Under the pieces are notes generated by a model that was given only the letters and a program-made list of their open reading frames with translations, was not told where the DNA came from and made no database searches. Shown one piece after another: positions 33,093 through 36,584 of a DNA stretch of 36,584 nucleotides. The stretch is from an uncultured Shewanella sp. Lineage in GTDB: Bacteria > Pseudomonadota > Gammaproteobacteria > Enterobacterales > Shewanellaceae. The stretch is from NCBI RefSeq assembly GCF_947501665.1, contig NZ_CANMWS010000041.1, positions 1 to 36,584 of the forward strand, read 5' to 3'. The first letter of the stretch is position 1. The number at the start of each line of letters is the position of its first letter. Made by a program: the position numbers and the translations under genes.

Positions 33093-34100
33093 TTAAGCGT
33101 TCATTAATGCCAATGTGTTATCGAGCATGCGATTGCTAAAGCCCCATTCATTGTCATACCATGCCATGACTTTCACAAGACGACCACTTACGCGGGTTTG
33201 TGTGGCATCAAAGTTAGATGAATAAGGGTTATGGTTAAAATCGATAGACACTAACGGCTCATGATTAACAGCCAGTACTTCACTGAGAGGTGAACTTTGT
33301 GCGGCTTTTTCAATAATAGCGTTAATCTCTTCAACGCTTGTATCACGTGCAGCGATAAAGGACAGATCCACTAAAGAAACATTAATCGTTGGCACGCGAA
33401 CGGCTAGTCCATCAAACTTTCCTTTTAATTCTGGTACAACTAAACCAACAGCCGCTGCTGCGCCGGTTTGTGTTGGGATCATCGAAGCTGCAGCTGCGCG
33501 AGCGCGGCGAAGATCGGTATGATAGACATCAGAAAGACGTTGATCATTAGTGTAAGCGTGAATGGTTGTCATCAAACCTGATTCAATACCAATTTCATCA
33601 TTGAGTGGTTTAGCAAAAGGTGCCAAGCAGTTAGTCGTACAAGAAGCATTTGAAATGACGGTCATATCAGAAGTGATGATATCGTTATTGACACCATAAA
33701 CAACAGTCGCATCAACATTTTTACCTGGAGCCGAAATAATGACTTTTTTTGCACCTGCGTTTAAATGAGGCTGAACGGCTTCTTTAGATGTGAAAATACC
33801 AGTACATTCATAAACAACGTCAACGTTGAGTTCTGCCCAAGGGAGGTTCGCCGGATCGCGTTCTTGGAAAGTCGCTATTTTATCTTCATTGATAAAAATA
33901 GCATTGTCTGAATGTTCAACTTTTGCATTGAAACGCCCATGAACAGAATCATACTTGGTTAAATGCGCATTAATTGACGCATCACCGAGATCATTGATAG
34001 CAACGATTTGGATAGGGTAATCTTTTTCACTTTCATAAAGTGCACGTAAAATATTGCGACCGATACGGCCATAGCCATTTATTGCAACGCGGATAGTCAT
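33093..34100 (-). CDS. gapA: Glyceraldehyde-3-phosphate dehydrogenase, NAD type
   Basis: 335 residues, the usual bacterial GAPDH length. Oxidises and phosphorylates glyceraldehyde-3-phosphate to 1,3-bisphosphoglycerate in glycolysis. INGYGRIGRN is the Rossmann motif; AINDLGD provides the Asp (residue 37) that selects NAD. The catalytic Cys154 is in SNASCTTNCLAP and the general base His181 in TTIHAYTNDQ; RVPTINVSLVDL and WYDNEWGFSNRM complete the family signatures. A GAGGG ribosome binding site precedes the start. It is divergent from the long gapB, across a 709-bp region with a HexR-like site, which suggests opposite or joint control by sugar and gluconeogenic state. The gap1-type similarity is to the pseudomonad/Shewanella clade. 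Confidence 0.96.
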   Translation of the reverse strand: MTIRVAINGYGRIGRNILRALYESEKDYPIQIVAINDLGDASINAHLTKYDSVHGRFNAKVEHSDNAIFINEDKIATFQERDPANLPWAELNVDVVYECTGIFTSKEAVQPHLNAGAKKVIISAPGKNVDATVVYGVNNDIITSDMTVISNASCTTNCLAPFAKPLNDEIGIESGLMTTIHAYTNDQRLSDVYHTDLRRARAAAASMIPTQTGAAAAVGLVVPELKGKFDGLAVRVPTINVSLVDLSFIAARDTSVEEINAIIEKAAQSSPLSEVLAVNHEPLVSIDFNHNPYSSNFDATQTRVSGRLVKVMAWYDNEWGFSNRMLDNTLALMNA

Positions 34101-34606
34101 TCGATATCCCTCAAGTCATGTTTAATTCGAAATTAGTTGTAAAATTACCAAACTGACAGAAATCGTCAAGTTTTATCGGCTTATTTCCGCATATTTGCGC
34201 GAAAAAGACGATTTTTTATTACATTGAGCACATTTTTTGCATTTTTATTAGAACAAGGAAAGAAGATAAGCTGCTTATGATCACCATTGAAAGTTATCAG
34301 GCCCTTGCTAATAAGTTTAGTTGGTTGAGACTAGATTAAAGCGTATTTTGTTTATGTTTGCCCTGTTTAAGATCAATAAAAGGGATAGGAATAGAATTAA
34401 CTGGCGTAGAAAATGAGAGTGGATAGCAATGCGCTGGTACTGAGTTGCCTTTAAAATAGGGGGATGTGGCATGAAATTTAGCCGATCAGGCTTAATTGTA
34501 CTTATTCAAGCACAATAAAATGGCTTTTTTTATTTTTATTAAATGAAAGAAAAAGGCGTAATGGTGTATTTAAAGCCGAGATTTTTACTTGAAAATGAAT
34601 AAATGA

Positions 34607-34619
34607 TGTAAACATTACA
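34607..34619. promoter_or_regulatory. Small dyad TGTAA-ACA-TTACA
   Basis: Perfect 5-bp arms with a 3-bp centre, two bases shorter than the HexR-like site 38 bp downstream and sharing its TGTAA/TTACA ends. It may be a second, weaker site of the same regulator or chance. Confidence 0.3.
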
Positions 34620-34656
34620 ACATTCGGCGTAAAAGAGGTTTTATTATTCATTTATT

Positions 34657-34671
34657 TCTAATTAAATTACA
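34657..34671. promoter_or_regulatory. HexR-like operator upstream of gapB
   Basis: TCTAATTAAATTACA differs at one base from TGTAATTAAATTACA, the HexR operator form (TGTAATwwwATTACA) that I recall from published Shewanella work. It lies 138 bp upstream of the gapB start codon. HexR controls central carbon genes in many gammaproteobacteria, which fits a GAPDH promoter. Confidence 0.5.
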
Positions 34672-34809
34672 TGTTTACTAAAATCCTTCGACTAGAAAGC
34701 AAAGGTGATTTTCATTACAATAAGGCCGTTTTTACATGAATAATCTTCTTTCTTTTTGTTACTCAAAGAGTTCTGTTTTTAGCAGAGATATGAGATCAAG
34801 GATTTATAA

Positions 34810-36246
34810 ATGAGCGCTGATAAACACCTACAAAGTTGGCAAGAACGTTTTGAAATGGCTGAGGCGATGCAGCCTTTGTTAGGAAAATTATACCGTAACC
34901 AAGGTGTTGAAGTGGTTGTCTATGGTAAGCCGTTATTAAATGCTTCGACCATTGATATTATTAAAGCGCACCGTTTAGTCCGCCATCATGTGGGTGAAAA
35001 ATTGCGCTTACGAGAGAGCCTGCCTTTTATTGAAGCACTGACTCGATTAGCAGTGAAGCAATGTAAAGTGGATATTGGTAAAGTGGCAGTGAATTATTGG
35101 CGCGAACACTCTGATGAGACTCAAATTGATGCTTATATGAGTGATGTCTTGGCTCCTGCGATTAATGAAGAGCATGATGATGAAGCAAAAGATGTCGTGC
35201 TTTACGGATTTGGTCGTATTGGTCGCTTGTTAGCCCGCTTATTGATTGAAAGAAGTGGTGTGAGTAATAAACTAAGATTACGCGCGATAGTGTTACGTGG
35301 TGGTCGTAAAGGTGATCTAGAGAAGCGTGCCAGTTTACTTCGCCGAGATTCTGTACATGGTCCGTTCAATGGCTCAGTGTCGGTTGATGAAGAAAATAAT
35401 GCGATTATTGCTAACGGAACCTATATTCAGATCATTAATGCGAATTCTCCAGATGAAATTGATTATACTCAGTACGGTATTGAAGATGCACTTATTGTTG
35501 ACAATACTGGGATTTGGAAAGATGAAGCAGGATTAGGTTTACATCTCAAATCGAAAGGGGCTGCAAAAGTCTTATTAACGGCACCCGCAAAAGGAAAAAT
35601 TAAGAATATTGTTTATGGTGTTAATGAAGGCGATATTTTGTCTGAAGATACCATTATTTCTGCAGCGAGTTGTACAACGAATGCCATTACGCCAGTATTA
35701 AAGGCGGTGAATGATGAATACGGTATTGTTAATGGTCATGTAGAAACGATTCATTCTTATACTAATGATCAAAACTTAATTGATAATTATCATAAAGCTG
35801 ATAGGCGCGGGCGCAGTGCTCCTTTGAATATGGTGATTACGGAAACGGGCGCTGCGAAGGCAGTTGCTAAAGCATTACCTGTGTTAGAAGGTAAGTTAAC
35901 GGGGAATGCGATAAGGGTACCCACTCCCAATGTGTCAATGGCGATTATTAGTTTAAATCTCAATATTGATACCGATAAAGCTGATATCAATGACTACTTG
36001 CGCAATAAAGCCCTACACTCTGATCTGCAAAATCAAATAGACTTTACAGAGTCCACCGAAATTGTGTCGAGCGATCTTGTTGGCTCTCGTTTTGCTGGTG
36101 TATTGGATTCTCAAGCAACTATTGCAGATGGAAAGCGTGCTATTTTATATGTTTGGTATGACAATGAGTTTGGCTATAGCTGCCAAGTTGTCGGTGTGAT
36201 GCAAAAAATGTTGGAGTTGAATTACCAATCTTTGCCTCAACTGTAA
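34810..36246 (+). CDS. gapB: Long glyceraldehyde-3-phosphate dehydrogenase with N-terminal extension
   Basis: 478 residues: about 125 extra helical, charged residues before the GAPDH core, which starts at VVLYGFGRIGRLLARLLIE (129 onward). The catalytic Cys288 is in SAASCTTNAITP and His315 in ETIHSYTNDQ; WYDNEFGYSCQV ends the core. After the second strand the sequence reads AIVLRGGRKGDLEKR, with no Asp where gapA has NDL, so NADP use and a gluconeogenic role are likely (inference). This long type is typical of Shewanella, Vibrio and related marine bacteria. It is preceded by a HexR-like site and followed by a terminator. Confidence 0.93.
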   Translation: MSADKHLQSWQERFEMAEAMQPLLGKLYRNQGVEVVVYGKPLLNASTIDIIKAHRLVRHHVGEKLRLRESLPFIEALTRLAVKQCKVDIGKVAVNYWREHSDETQIDAYMSDVLAPAINEEHDDEAKDVVLYGFGRIGRLLARLLIERSGVSNKLRLRAIVLRGGRKGDLEKRASLLRRDSVHGPFNGSVSVDEENNAIIANGTYIQIINANSPDEIDYTQYGIEDALIVDNTGIWKDEAGLGLHLKSKGAAKVLLTAPAKGKIKNIVYGVNEGDILSEDTIISAASCTTNAITPVLKAVNDEYGIVNGHVETIHSYTNDQNLIDNYHKADRRGRSAPLNMVITETGAAKAVAKALPVLEGKLTGNAIRVPTPNVSMAIISLNLNIDTDKADINDYLRNKALHSDLQNQIDFTESTEIVSSDLVGSRFAGVLDSQATIADGKRAILYVWYDNEFGYSCQVVGVMQKMLELNYQSLPQL

Positions 36247-36284
36247 AGTCTACATGGTTTTTAAGATATCTTGAGTGATTATTG

Positions 36285-36312
36285 AACGCCTCATTCTATG
36301 GAGGCGTTTTAT
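36285..36312 (+). terminator. Intrinsic terminator after gapB
   Basis: AACGCCTC (36285-36292) and GAGGCGTT (36301-36308) form an 8-bp GC-rich stem with an 8-nt loop, followed by TTATATTT. It is 38 bp after the gapB stop. Confidence 0.75.
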
Positions 36313-36388
36313 ATTTAATCGAAAAAATCAAATAAACAACAACTTGGTTGATTTGGCAGCAAACAGAAGCGGAAAAACCGTTTGTTGA

Positions 36389-36416
36389 TTGACTCTGAAA
36401 AACAAATCGGTAGAAT
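36389..36416 (+). promoter_or_regulatory. tRNA promoter with GC-rich discriminator
   Basis: The -35 TTGACT (36389-36394) and -10 TAGAAT (36411-36416) are 16 bp apart, followed by the GC-rich discriminator GCCATCCCG, a feature of stable-RNA promoters under stringent control. It is about 90 bp upstream of tRNA-Gly. Confidence 0.75.
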
Positions 36417-36508
36417 GCCATCCCGTACTCAAGAGCAAACGAAGTAAAACACGCTGTGATGATAGGTCAGGCGAAAAGATTCTTACTAAGTTAGACGAAT
36501 GAGACAGT

Positions 36509-36584
36509 GCGACATTAGCTCAGTTGGTAGAGCGATACCTTGCCAAGGTATAGGTCATCGGTTCGAACCCGATATGTCGCTCCA
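36509..36584 (+). tRNA. tRNA-Gly (anticodon GCC)
   Basis: 76 nt with a full cloverleaf: acceptor arms GCGACAT/ATGTCGC, D arm GCTC...GAGC, anticodon arm ATACC/GGTAT around TTGCCAA (anticodon GCC), T arm ATCGG/CCGAT around TTCGAAC, discriminator T, and encoded CCA. It ends at the last base of the window, so more tRNA genes may follow in the same transcript. Confidence 0.98.

Larger units (their letters stand above)
34101..34809. other. Regulatory intergenic region between divergent gap genes
   Basis: 709 bp without a gene. It contains a HexR-like site (34657-34671), a second smaller dyad TGTAAACATTACA (34607-34619), and T-rich stretches near 34520. The length and divergent arrangement suggest complex promoters for both GAPDH genes. 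Confidence 0.6.

Noticed and set aside
1..36584. Genomic island or prophage in the middle region
   Set aside because: No integrase, attachment-site repeats, phage structural genes or sharp base-composition change were seen. The tRNA at the right edge is complete, and its far side is outside the window.

Overview
The window reads as chromosomal DNA of a low-GC marine gammaproteobacterium, most likely Shewanella or a close relative. The genus is inferred, not proven. It rests on the divergent pair of GAPDH genes (a normal 335-residue enzyme facing a 478-residue one with an N-terminal extension), a family II Mn-dependent pyrophosphatase, a Lon-like S16 protease, DUF4144 and DUF2937 proteins, and a sequence in the gap intergenic region that nearly matches the HexR operator described in Shewanella. 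No rRNA operon, phage, CRISPR array or intact insertion sequence was seen. One tRNA-Gly (anticodon GCC) ends exactly at the right edge.

Left part (1-7.4 kb): a DUF924 remnant; an SDR plus membrane-protein operon divergent from a TetR regulator over two tandem dyads; a CAP-domain lipoprotein; a DM13 protein; a GNAT acetyltransferase; a small membrane protein; and a lipid A phosphoethanolamine transferase (EptA-like) gene broken by an exact 14-bp tandem duplication. Next (7.4-11 kb) come an S41 protease lipoprotein and an RstAB-like two-component system. The sensor kinase is intact, but the response regulator has lost its receiver end and linker in an out-of-frame deletion. So a putative envelope-modification gene and a neighbouring regulator gene are both broken, by different kinds of mutation.

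Middle part (11.5-25 kb): an AhpD-like protein with an AraC regulator; a secreted alpha/beta hydrolase; a small Cys-rich protein; a DUF6265 protein behind a 16-bp tandem repeat; a two-gene RND efflux operon; a GNAT; an unrecognised membrane protein; a GFA-family gene with an amber codon at position 3 and a duplicated 3' end; DUF4144 and DUF2937 proteins; and two small paralogues (23467-24681). From memory, the paralogues resemble the N-terminal translocation module of Salmonella SPI-2 type III effectors (SifA, SseJ, SspH2), but they stand alone without an effector domain. I regard these two as the most promising undescribed element here.

Right part (25-36.6 kb): housekeeping and metabolic genes: Mn-pyrophosphatase, Lon-like protease, an M49-like metallopeptidase lipoprotein, a GNAT with a C-terminal cysteine cluster paired with a DAO-type flavoenzyme, a small conserved protein, the divergent gap genes, and tRNA-Gly with a stringent-type promoter. 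Four broken genes (DUF924, eptA-like, rstA-like, GFA) in 36 kb suggest relaxed selection on accessory envelope and detoxification functions.
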